From Candidatus Sumerlaeota bacterium (GTDB lineage: Bacteria; Sumerlaeota; Sumerlaeia; SLMS01; JAHLLQ01), in the NCBI GenBank assembly GCA_030156535.1, contig JASGMJ010000015.1:36102-100101 (forward strand): 64,000 nucleotides of DNA. Reading direction: 5' to 3'. The position numbers were made by a program, and so were the translations under genes. Of this stretch, positions 38,276 through 46,535 are shown one piece after another. Every line of letters starts with the position of its first letter. The stretch's first letter is position 1. The notes under the pieces were generated by a model. The model made no database searches. It was not told where the DNA came from and worked only from the letters and a program-made list of their open reading frames with translations.

Positions 38276-39889
38276 ATGCGCTGGTTTCTGCTTTCTAGCC
38301 TGATTATGATGATCGCGGCCTGTGGCTCCCGCGCGCCGCAAAGCATCCCCGCCGACGCCGTTCTTGCCGGTACGCCAAACATTGTGCCCGTGCCCGTCCG
38401 CATGGAACTGGGCCAGGGCGCCTTTGTGCTGGGTGCCGGAACCCGGGTGCTTTGGCAGCGTGGCAATGACGACGCGCGCGATGCCGCGTTCTTTCTCTCG
38501 CATCATTTGGAAGAGGCGACGAGTTCGACGCTTTCCGTGGGCGAGGCACCCTTTCTGCGCCGTCCAGACAACTCCATCCTGCTGACCAACGCGGGCGTGG
38601 ACGAGGAGATCGGCGAGGAAGGCTACCGTTTGTCCGTCGCTCCCGACGGAATCACGATTCGGGCGCAAACGCATCGGGGCTTTGTGTGGGGCGTTCAATC
38701 GCTCCGCCAGATGCTTCCGCCGTCCGCGCCCGTGGAGCGCAACACACAGATCGCCCTCGCAGTCGTGGAAATCGAGGACCAGCCCCGCTTCCCCTGGCGC
38801 GGAATGCACCTTGATGTCTGCCGCCACTTCTTGCCTTTGGAGTTCGTGAAGGAGTACATCGACCTGCTCTCCTACTACAAGTTCAACACCTTCCACTGGC
38901 ATCTGACGGAGGACCAGGGGTGGCGCATCCAGATCGATGCCTTCCCGAAGCTGACCGAAATCGGTGCGTGGCGTTACGAGGCGAGCGGCAAGCATGGAGG
39001 CTACTATACGAAGGATCAGGTGCGCGAGGTCGTTGCGTATGCCCGCGAACGCGGCATCACCATCGTCCCTGAGATCGAGATGCCGGGACACGCGCTGGCA
39101 GCTCTGGCCGCCTACCCCGAGTTCTCCTGCACGGGTGGCCCGTTCGAGGTCGCCTCAACCTGGGGCGTATTCGACGATGTTTACTGCGCGGGCAAGGACG
39201 AGACCTTCGATTTCCTCGAAACCGTTCTCGACGAAGTGATGGAGCTTTTCCCCGGTGAGTACATCCACGTTGGCGGCGACGAGTGCCCCAAGAAGCGCTG
39301 GGAAACATGCCCGGACTGCCAGGCCCGCATTGCGGCGGAAGGGCTGAAAGACGAGCACGAACTCCAGAGCTACTTCATCCACCGCATCGAGGAATACATC
39401 AATGCGAAGGGGCGCCGGCTGATTGGCTGGGACGAGATTCTGGAAGGCGGGCTTGCTCCCAACGCCACGGTGATGTCGTGGCGCGGCATCAAGGGGGGCA
39501 TCGCCGCGGCCCAGCAGCGCCACGATGTCGTGATGACACCCTATACGCATCTTTATTTTGACTACCGCCAGGAGGATAAACCGGGCGAACTCGGCGCGAC
39601 GTATACCAAGCGGGTCATCGACGATGCACACGTCTACACCTTCGAGCCGATCCCCGAGGAACTGACTGCCGAGGAGGCAAAGCATGTTCTGGGGGCTCAG
39701 GCCAATGTTTGGAGCGAGCAACTGCACTCGGGTGCCGATGTGGAATACATGGTTCTGCCTCGGATGTGCGCCCTCTCCGAGGTCGTTTGGTCGCCTGCTT
39801 CGCATCGCGACCGCGCGAGCTTCGAGACGCGAATGGAGACACATTTCCAGCGGTTTGCGGCCTGGGGAGTGAACTACCGGCGGCCGTGA
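38276..39889 (+). CDS. Beta-N-acetylhexosaminidase, GH20, lipoprotein
   Basis: A 537-residue enzyme with a lipoprotein signal (lipobox IAAC, lipid Cys16). The GH20b-like N-terminal domain (about 35-160) precedes the catalytic barrel: FPWRGMHLDVCRHF, FNTFHWHLTEDQGWRI, EIEMPGH and the catalytic pair D335-E336 in VGGDECPKKRW. It removes terminal GlcNAc or GalNAc, for example from chitin or peptidoglycan fragments. AAGGA precedes the ATG. It lies 30 bp after the sugar dehydrogenase, so the two are probably an operon for sugar use. Confidence 0.95.
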   Translation: MRWFLLSSLIMMIAACGSRAPQSIPADAVLAGTPNIVPVPVRMELGQGAFVLGAGTRVLWQRGNDDARDAAFFLSHHLEEATSSTLSVGEAPFLRRPDNSILLTNAGVDEEIGEEGYRLSVAPDGITIRAQTHRGFVWGVQSLRQMLPPSAPVERNTQIALAVVEIEDQPRFPWRGMHLDVCRHFLPLEFVKEYIDLLSYYKFNTFHWHLTEDQGWRIQIDAFPKLTEIGAWRYEASGKHGGYYTKDQVREVVAYARERGITIVPEIEMPGHALAALAAYPEFSCTGGPFEVASTWGVFDDVYCAGKDETFDFLETVLDEVMELFPGEYIHVGGDECPKKRWETCPDCQARIAAEGLKDEHELQSYFIHRIEEYINAKGRRLIGWDEILEGGLAPNATVMSWRGIKGGIAAAQQRHDVVMTPYTHLYFDYRQEDKPGELGATYTKRVIDDAHVYTFEPIPEELTAEEAKHVLGAQANVWSEQLHSGADVEYMVLPRMCALSEVVWSPASHRDRASFETRMETHFQRFAAWGVNYRRP

Positions 39890-40024
39890 GTTGTTGGCAT
39901 GGCGGAGGGCAACAGGCGTTTTCAGCAGGATTTTCGCTTTACAGTGTCCCCTGCCGCACCCTTACTCCCCCGCGCAGGCTGCCGACGTGCGCCGCGGACA
40001 TCACCGACAAAAGGACAAACCAGA

Positions 40025-40300
40025 ATGACCAAGGCGGAACTGATCGACATGGTTGCTGAGAAGTGCGAAGGCGTCAGCAAGGCCGACGTTGCGCGCGTGC
40101 ACGACGCCATCTTTGATGGCATTGCGAATGCGCTGGAAGTGGATGGCCGCTTTGCCGTCGCCGGATTCGGCACCTTTGACGTGCGCGAGCGCGCCGCGCG
40201 CACGGGTCGCAATCCCCAGACCGGCGAGCAGATGCAGATCGCTGCGAGCAAGAGCGTTGGCTTCAAGGCCGCCGGTGCTCTCAAGGACAAGATCAAGTAA
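40025..40300 (+). CDS. HU-family DNA-binding protein
   Basis: A 91-residue nucleoid protein of standard length. Seen: MTKAELIDMVAEK, the FGTFDVRERAARTGRNPQTGE beta-arm with the DNA-intercalating Pro, and a C-terminal helix (KSVGFKAAGALKDKIK). The ATG at 40025 is chosen because it starts the conserved domain; the open frame extends upstream. It binds and bends DNA without sequence specificity. A strong terminator follows. Confidence 0.96.
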   Translation: MTKAELIDMVAEKCEGVSKADVARVHDAIFDGIANALEVDGRFAVAGFGTFDVRERAARTGRNPQTGEQMQIAASKSVGFKAAGALKDKIK

Positions 40301-40329
40301 GCAGGGCAACAAGCAGCATCGGAAAGACC

Positions 40330-40361
40330 AACACCCCCGGTTTGCGCCGGGGGTGTTTTTT
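40330..40361 (+). terminator. Strong rho-independent terminator after HU
   Basis: An 11-bp perfect stem, AACACCCCCGG (40330-40340) with CCGGGGGTGTT (40347-40357), a 6-nt loop and a run of six T. It is a textbook terminator 29 bp after the HU stop. Confidence 0.95.
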
Positions 40362-40370
40362 CGTTCGTTC

Positions 40371-41642
40371 CTACCTCGGTGGGTAGTCTTCCGGCGGGGG
40401 AGAGTCCGGGGGCACCGGCTTGTCCCAAAGGGGGACGTCATCTTTGGGAGGCGTGTCCGAAGGGCCACTGGGTGCGGCACCCGGCAGGGGCCATGCCGTG
40501 GGCGGGGGAGGAGGCGGGGGTGGGGGCGGAGGAGGCGCGCTGCCCATCGGAGGAAATGGCGGTGGCGCAGGAGGAGCAGGCCCACCCGACTGCGGGGGCA
40601 GCGGAACGTAGGCCCGCTCGGCGGTAGCCGACTCCGGTGCTTCCGAAGCGAGTGCCAGGAACTCCACTTCGTGCTGAAAGATTTTGTACTCTGGGCCGAA
40701 CTGCTCGACGAATGTGCAGGAGTACGATTTCAACCCCACCAACAGTGGCAGGGCGGCGAGCGTTACGGTGTATTGGGCCAGTCCTGGAATACAGGCGAAG
40801 AAACAAAGCACGCAACTGAGTACGCCCATGATAATGATCAGGCCGACTGCGGCCACGATGGCCAGGCCCAGTTGCGTCAGCAAATAGAGAAGCACGGGGC
40901 CGGGGTGGCGCAGCATCAACCCCCACGCATGCGCCAGCGCGGGAAACGCCTTCAGGCGGCGCGCATACATGACGGGCAGGACGATGTCGTTGATGAAGCA
41001 CTGAACCAGAAGAAAGATCCCCCAGAACGGGAGCATTATCAACGTCGCCAGCAGCAGGGGGCGCAGCTCGGTCCCCAGGAGCGCCGAGAGGTCTGATCCC
41101 TGTCTGTAGAACCCTCCCACATTGTTGGTCATGCTGCCCATCAGGAAGAACGCCATCAACAGCGTGATGGGGATCGTGGCGCCGTAAAGCAGGGCCCGCA
41201 GAAGGAACAGCGAGTTCCCTTCGCCACTGAATTCGTTCCATCCCGGCGCGAGTCTTCCGCGATTGCGTGCGATGCAATCGAGAGTCACAAAATCCATGCG
41301 ACTGGCAAGCCAGAGAAATCCCACGAAGAGCAGCGCGGCGAAAAGATAGATCCCCGCGCCGAGCACCATGCCCGACAACCCGACCGTCTCTATCGCATTC
41401 TCGAATCCGGGGGGAAGGCCTGATGCCGTGCCATATCCTGATGCATTGCCGCCCCGATACTTGATGCCGATATTGTGCCCATAGTTGGTGCAGTTGGAAA
41501 GGAAGACGGCAAAGGCCAGAACGGCCCACTTGGTGAAATTGAACGGTCGGAACAGAATCCAGTGCGTGAGATCGACAGCCCGATGCAAGGGCGCAAGGAC
41601 TTCCAGCTTTTTCCCTGGGGGGAGGTTGGGGTCGGCGATCAT
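40371..41642 (-). CDS. Polytopic membrane protein with polyproline C-terminal tail
   Basis: A 423-residue protein that I do not recognise beyond architecture. A short soluble N-terminus (LHRAVDLTHWILFRPFNFTKW) precedes about six membrane helices between residues 35 and 320. Residues 347-423 are a cytoplasmic-type tail very rich in proline, with twelve consecutive Pro, ending in PPPEDYPPR. The membrane part resembles glycerophosphoryl-diester or DUF4013-like membrane families common in Gram-negatives. The start is ATG 41642 with AGGAAGAG upstream; the frame is open further. It is divergent from the lamin-tail gene. Confidence 0.8.
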   Translation of the reverse strand: MIADPNLPPGKKLEVLAPLHRAVDLTHWILFRPFNFTKWAVLAFAVFLSNCTNYGHNIGIKYRGGNASGYGTASGLPPGFENAIETVGLSGMVLGAGIYLFAALLFVGFLWLASRMDFVTLDCIARNRGRLAPGWNEFSGEGNSLFLLRALLYGATIPITLLMAFFLMGSMTNNVGGFYRQGSDLSALLGTELRPLLLATLIMLPFWGIFLLVQCFINDIVLPVMYARRLKAFPALAHAWGLMLRHPGPVLLYLLTQLGLAIVAAVGLIIIMGVLSCVLCFFACIPGLAQYTVTLAALPLLVGLKSYSCTFVEQFGPEYKIFQHEVEFLALASEAPESATAERAYVPLPPQSGGPAPPAPPPFPPMGSAPPPPPPPPPPPPTAWPLPGAAPSGPSDTPPKDDVPLWDKPVPPDSPPPEDYPPR

Positions 41643-41968
41643 GGACTCTTCCTGCAGCTGGTGTGAACAGCGATGAGGCAGGATCGGAGACGCAGCGGGG
41701 GAGGGCAATCGACGATTCGGCCGCACTTCTTGGGCAAAAAAGGCCGGAAACGCACGCTCCACCGCCGTTCGTGCATGGGAACGAAACCGTACCTTTTGGT
41801 GCGTCTGTCGTACGTTGTGGTGCCTCGCCGATAGCCCGCAGATTGAGAACGCTTGGGTTGTGAACGCCTCGGCAGGGGCACACTCCTTGCCCGCGAATGG
41901 ATTCAAGTTTCTCCTCATGCCGGGGAATGCCGGCAAGGAGCCATCCGTCCACAGGGGAAGGAAATTCC
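41643..41968. other. Divergent intergenic region
   Basis: 326 bp between two divergent genes. I see no gene, hairpin or repeat here that I can support; promoters for both sides are expected. Confidence 0.5.
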
Positions 41969-43582
41969 ATGAAACGCACGTTACTCTGCCTGGCCGCATT
42001 GGCCTGGGCAAGTCAGGCCAACGCGGACCTGTTGATCAGTCAGATTATGTACAACGCTACCTGCGATTCCTCGAACGAGTGGGAGTGGGTGGAACTCTAC
42101 AACTCCGGTACGGTGGACATCGACCTGGCCGGGTACGTCATCGACGACAACAACTCCACACAGCACACGGAGGCGAACATCGCGGCAGGCACGGTGCCGG
42201 CCGGTGGCGTTGCCTACCTTTTTAATGGCGAGGCAATTTCGCCCGCAGAGTTCAAACAGGCCTGGGGGAACGTGAATGGTGTTCCCGTGACGGATTGGGC
42301 CGACGGAATGGGGCTCAGCAACTCCAGCGACACCGTGGGCCTCTGGGACTCGTACGCGAACTACTCCGGAGACCATGAGACTCACGCGAACACGATCGCC
42401 AACGTGGCTTACTCGGATGACTCCCCGTGGCCGAGCGATGACGGCATGGGAGCGATTTACCTGACCAGTCTCTCTGCCGACCCTTCAGACGGTGCGAACT
42501 GGGCATTGGCCACGTCCGCAGACGCAGGAAACACAACTGCCACCGGGGGAGTCATTTCGACCTCGGCGGCAACGCTCAGTTGTGCGGGGGGCGATTGGGC
42601 CTCGATGGTTGTCCTGACTTCCGGGGATCCGGTCGACATCCTGACGGATTCCACCCTCACCATTGGCCCCGCCTCTCCCGGCAGCTCTGTGGGTGCCACT
42701 CTCAGTCTGCTGAACAACGGTGTGCTCTCCTCGTTCAATATCACGAACGTCGTTCTCTCCGGCTCGGATGCCGCGTTGTTTTCCGTTGGGACGTATCCTG
42801 GTCCTATTGCGCCGGGGGCGAGCGCGCCGCTGACCATCACCTTCTCGCCAGTTGCGGAAGGACGTTTTGAGGCCAACTTGGCAATCGAGTCAAACGACTC
42901 AAACGGCGACGTGCTCCAAGTCAGCCTGACCGGGGTCGCTTTCTCGCCGGTGCCGCTCGTCATCAGCCAACTTCTCTACAACCCGACCTATTCGGGCGAC
43001 GATGCCTGGGAGTGGATTGAGGTCCACAACACAGGCACGGAAACCGTGGATTTGGCGGGTTGGGTGCTGGATGACTCGAACTCCACTTCCCATTCAGTGG
43101 CGAACATTGCCTCCGGCACCGTTGAACCGGGCCAGACGGCCTACCTCGTCGGCGACAACGTGACCGTCACGGAGTTCAGGGAGGCCTGGGGCGATGTGAA
43201 CGTCATCCCCGTTGCAAACTGGGAGAACCTCAGCCTTGGCAACAGCGGCGACGAAATCGCTCTCTGGAAGGGCTTCTATGCCTACGAAGGGGATCATGAA
43301 ACGCAACTGTTCGCGGTCGATCACGTGAACTACGACGCAGGTGATCCGTGGCCGGAGTCGACCAGTGGGGTGGCGATCTTCGTCAACAACCTCGCAGGTG
43401 ATCGTGACACGCCGGCAGTCTGGTCACTGGCATCCTCGGACCTTGCAGGTACGACAACAGCAACAGGTGGCGTCATCCGCGAGAGCAACGCCACCTTCGG
43501 GCTCTTCCCCTCAGGCGGAGGAGAGTGGGCATCGATCAAGGAACTCCCGTCCGCCGCGGTCGATGGCTGGCAGCTCTTCTGA
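41969..43582 (+). CDS. Secreted protein with two lamin-tail domains
   Basis: A 537-residue exported protein with a signal peptide (to about 20). Two lamin-tail domains at about 21-170 and 335-495 each start DLLISQIMYN/LVISQLLYN and continue WEWVELYNSGT/WEWIEVHNTGT with DLAGYVIDD/DLAGWVLDD. A choice-of-anchor or HYDIN-type beta domain lies between at about 220-330 (SLLNNGVLSSFNITNV... ITFSPVAEGRFEANLAI). The C-terminus is PSAAVDGWQLF. AAGGA precedes the ATG at 41969. It probably acts at the cell surface; ligands are unknown. A terminator follows. Confidence 0.85.
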   Translation: MKRTLLCLAALAWASQANADLLISQIMYNATCDSSNEWEWVELYNSGTVDIDLAGYVIDDNNSTQHTEANIAAGTVPAGGVAYLFNGEAISPAEFKQAWGNVNGVPVTDWADGMGLSNSSDTVGLWDSYANYSGDHETHANTIANVAYSDDSPWPSDDGMGAIYLTSLSADPSDGANWALATSADAGNTTATGGVISTSAATLSCAGGDWASMVVLTSGDPVDILTDSTLTIGPASPGSSVGATLSLLNNGVLSSFNITNVVLSGSDAALFSVGTYPGPIAPGASAPLTITFSPVAEGRFEANLAIESNDSNGDVLQVSLTGVAFSPVPLVISQLLYNPTYSGDDAWEWIEVHNTGTETVDLAGWVLDDSNSTSHSVANIASGTVEPGQTAYLVGDNVTVTEFREAWGDVNVIPVANWENLSLGNSGDEIALWKGFYAYEGDHETQLFAVDHVNYDAGDPWPESTSGVAIFVNNLAGDRDTPAVWSLASSDLAGTTTATGGVIRESNATFGLFPSGGGEWASIKELPSAAVDGWQLF

Positions 43583-43591
43583 CCCCGCCCA

Positions 43592-43633
43592 GCGGTGCCC
43601 CGGACATTTGAGTCTCTGTGTCCGGGGCACCGC
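43592..43633 (+). terminator. Long hairpin terminator after the lamin-tail gene
   Basis: A perfect 15-bp stem, GCGGTGCCCCGGACA (43592-43606) with TGTCCGGGGCACCGC (43619-43633), a 12-nt loop and a T-rich run (ACTTTCTGTTTAATC). It separates the lamin-tail and CotH genes. Confidence 0.85.
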
Positions 43634-43682
43634 ACTTTCTGTTTAATCACACGATTTTCCTGAATGTCCCCGGAGTCAAAAA

Positions 43683-46253
43683 ATGAGAAGTCACTTGCTG
43701 GCAACACTGGCTGTTATCGCGATGTGCACGACGAGCGTTCCCGCGCAGGATGCCCTGTCGTTGGTTGTCACTGAGTTCATGGCCAGCAACAGCTCGGGGT
43801 TGGTGGACGGGACGGGGAGTCATCCCGACTGGATCGAGATCCATAATCCCACAGCCTCGTCCGTCGCGTTGACAGGTTGCTATATGACTGACGATGCCAC
43901 CGAGACCATGAAGTGGGCCTTTCCCGCGTCACCCGTCGTCAGCGTTCCGGCCGGTGGGTATCTGATTGTCATGGCTTCGGGAAACGCATCCGACAGCACG
44001 CCCTATTTTGACAGCCTCGGTTACGTCCATACCTCATTCAAGCTTAGTGCCGGCGGCGAGAGTGCCCTGCTGGTTGCATCGGACGGAACAACGATCATTT
44101 CCGGCTTTACCGATTTCCCGTCCCAGGAGACCGACATCTCCTACGGCATCGGGGCGAACGGAAGCACGGGATACCTGAAGACCGCGACACCCGGAGCAGC
44201 CAATGGCGACGCCGCGAGCGGCGTGGTGGCTGACACCAAGTTCAGCGTGAATCGCGGCTTCTTCACGGATCCCTTTGACCTGGAAATCACAACGGAGACC
44301 GCCGGCGCCACAATTCGCTATACACTCGACGGCAGTACCCCGTCCGAGACGAACGGCACCATCTACACAGGGCCGATTTCCGTGAGTGGCACCACCATTG
44401 TCCGGGCATTCGCCTACCGCACGGACTGGTTTTCGACCAACGTGGACACACAAACCTACATCTTTCTCAGCGATGTCATCAACCAGCCGTCCACAAAGCC
44501 ATCGTCGTCCTGGCCCGATCCCTACCAGCCATCCTCGGGTGGCGGGGGAGGCCCCGGTGGTGGGCCTCCTGGTGGTGGTGGTGGGACCTCCAGCCAGGCC
44601 ATCGACTACGGCATGGATTCCAAAGTCACCGGTGACTCCCGCTACTCCAGCCTGATGGACGACGCCCTTCTCGCTATTCCAAGCATCTCGCTCGTAACGG
44701 ATCTTCCCAACCTCTTCGACACGTCCACGGGCATCTATGCCAACCCCGAGACCGAGGGACTGGAATGCCCGGGATCGGTGGAACTGATTTGGCCTGATGG
44801 GACCGAAGGATTCCAGGCCGACGGCGCCATTCGAATCCGTGGTGGCTCCAGCACCGCCAAGACCAACCCCAAGCACTCGTTCCGCGTCATCATGAAGTCC
44901 GACTACGGCGACTCCAAGATCGAGTACCCGCTGCTCGGCGAGGATGGCCCGGAAACCTTCGACAAGATCGATTTTCGCACCGCCCAGAATTTCTCGTGGA
45001 ACCAGACCAGCCCCGAGTATGCCAACTGGCTTGAGGATCCCTTCACTCGCGATACGATGCGCGACATGGGGCATCCCTCCACCGAGGGCTTCTTCTTTCA
45101 CCTCTATCTCGACGGCCTGTACTGGGGACTCTACCAGATCGAGGAACGGCCCGATGCCCACTTCTGCGAGTCCTATCTCGGCGGAAACGACGATGACTTC
45201 GATGTGGTCAAGTCCGACGAGGACACCGGTGTCATGTACGCCACAGACGGTTCGACGGATTTCTACAACGCCTTCTGGACCGAGGTAAACGCAGGCGTCA
45301 CGACCATCGCTGACTACTATCGCCTCCAGGGCCTGAACGCCGACGGCACCGAAAACGCATCCTATCCGCGCTATCTTGATGCGGACAACCTGATCGACTA
45401 CATGCTGATTGTCTTCTACACAGGTGCCCAGGACATGCCCCTTGGCCCGCCCAACCAGCCCAACAAACCCCGCAATCTCTATGCGGTTGCCAACCGCGAG
45501 GATCCCGACGGCTTCAAGTTCCTTCCGCACGACAACGAGTGGTCGCTCCTTCAATCCTATGGTGTCTCGATCAACCGCGTTTCGTTCAGCCTGTCCTCCG
45601 GCCTCTCTGCCCAGTCCTACTTCAATCCGTGGTGGTTGCACTCCCAGCTCAAAGCCAACAGCGAGTACGTCATGGACTTCGCAGACCGCGTGCATCGCCA
45701 CTTCTTCAATGGCGGTGCTCTGACGGCGGAGGCCGCCACGGCACGCTACATGGAGAGAAAAAACGAAATCGACCTTGCCATCATCGCTGAATCGGCCCGT
45801 TGGGGCGATTACCTTAGCCCCAATGACCCCCGTACACGCGATGACGACTGGCTGCCCGCGGTGAACTGGGTCTTGAACAACTTCATCGGCGCCTTTCCCC
45901 AGACGCGCACCGAAATCGTTCTTGGCCAGTTGCGCAGTGCCGGACTGTATCCCACGGTGGATGCTCCCGTTTTCAGCCGCCAAAGTGGCGAGGTTGCCGC
46001 TGGCGAGAGTCTCGTGATCACCGCAGACTCCGGGACGATCTACTACACCACCGATGGCTCTGATCCGCGGCAGATTGGCGGCTCGCCCCTGCCGGGCGCC
46101 AGCACCGGAACCTCCGGCATGTCCCTTGTCCTCAACAGCACGACAACGCTCAAGGCCCGTGCCTACAGCGGCGGAACCTGGAGCGCCTTGAACGAGGCCA
46201 CCTTCACCGTGGAGGGAACAGCGTCAGCCGGCTCGGGATGGATTCTCTACTGA
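43683..46253 (+). CDS. Secreted CotH-domain protein with lamin-tail and chitobiase-type domains
   Basis: An 856-residue exported protein. Signal peptide to about 21, lamin-tail domain at 22-170 (VVTEFMASNSSGLVDG), CHB_HEX_C-type domain at 185-265 (IRYTLDGSTPSETNGTIYTG), Gly/Pro-rich linker near 280-300, CotH-like domain at about 330-660 (IRIRGGSSTAKTNPKHSF; LPHDNEWSL), and a second chitobiase-like domain near 755-850 (IYYTTDGSDPRQIGG). It ends ASAGSGWILY. CotH proteins can be atypical kinases, but several kinase-type residues are not clear here. GGAG precedes the ATG. Confidence 0.85.
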   Translation: MRSHLLATLAVIAMCTTSVPAQDALSLVVTEFMASNSSGLVDGTGSHPDWIEIHNPTASSVALTGCYMTDDATETMKWAFPASPVVSVPAGGYLIVMASGNASDSTPYFDSLGYVHTSFKLSAGGESALLVASDGTTIISGFTDFPSQETDISYGIGANGSTGYLKTATPGAANGDAASGVVADTKFSVNRGFFTDPFDLEITTETAGATIRYTLDGSTPSETNGTIYTGPISVSGTTIVRAFAYRTDWFSTNVDTQTYIFLSDVINQPSTKPSSSWPDPYQPSSGGGGGPGGGPPGGGGGTSSQAIDYGMDSKVTGDSRYSSLMDDALLAIPSISLVTDLPNLFDTSTGIYANPETEGLECPGSVELIWPDGTEGFQADGAIRIRGGSSTAKTNPKHSFRVIMKSDYGDSKIEYPLLGEDGPETFDKIDFRTAQNFSWNQTSPEYANWLEDPFTRDTMRDMGHPSTEGFFFHLYLDGLYWGLYQIEERPDAHFCESYLGGNDDDFDVVKSDEDTGVMYATDGSTDFYNAFWTEVNAGVTTIADYYRLQGLNADGTENASYPRYLDADNLIDYMLIVFYTGAQDMPLGPPNQPNKPRNLYAVANREDPDGFKFLPHDNEWSLLQSYGVSINRVSFSLSSGLSAQSYFNPWWLHSQLKANSEYVMDFADRVHRHFFNGGALTAEAATARYMERKNEIDLAIIAESARWGDYLSPNDPRTRDDDWLPAVNWVLNNFIGAFPQTRTEIVLGQLRSAGLYPTVDAPVFSRQSGEVAAGESLVITADSGTIYYTTDGSDPRQIGGSPLPGASTGTSGMSLVLNSTTTLKARAYSGGTWSALNEATFTVEGTASAGSGWILY

Positions 46254-46336
46254 GCGCGCCGGGTTGCTGCTCTTCTCCTGGCCTCGGGAGAGAGCATCTC
46301 CCGGTGATTCATAGCCGAAAGCACGCCCCGGAAACC

Positions 46337-46374
46337 GCCCGGAGCAATGAAGAGAGTGCGTGATTGCTCCGGGC
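46337..46374 (+). terminator. Terminator after the CotH gene
   Basis: A perfect 12-bp stem, GCCCGGAGCAAT (46337-46348) with ATTGCTCCGGGC (46363-46374), a 14-nt loop and TTTGGCTT after it. It lies 84 bp beyond the CotH stop. Confidence 0.8.
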
Positions 46375-46535
46375 TTTGGCTTCGGTTCCGTTGGGGCCAT
46401 TGCTGGCCGAACGAATCCTTGCTCAAGACGAACTTCTTCCCGTGGATAACGGCTGCAACTTTTCCGAAAATGCTCTGGGCGTTGTCATGGGGCGAGGCGG
46501 GTAAGGGATCGCGACATTGTGGCCCGGCTGGGTGC

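Noticed and set aside
44535..44595. GGTGGGGG-type repeats as a CRISPR or regulatory array
   Set aside because: They encode a Gly/Pro-rich linker in frame within the CotH protein; there are no spacers.
44034..45983. 649-residue minus-strand open frame opposite the CotH gene
   Set aside because: The plus strand has clear lamin-tail, CotH and chitobiase-type sequence and a ribosome site; the antisense product has no recognisable domain.
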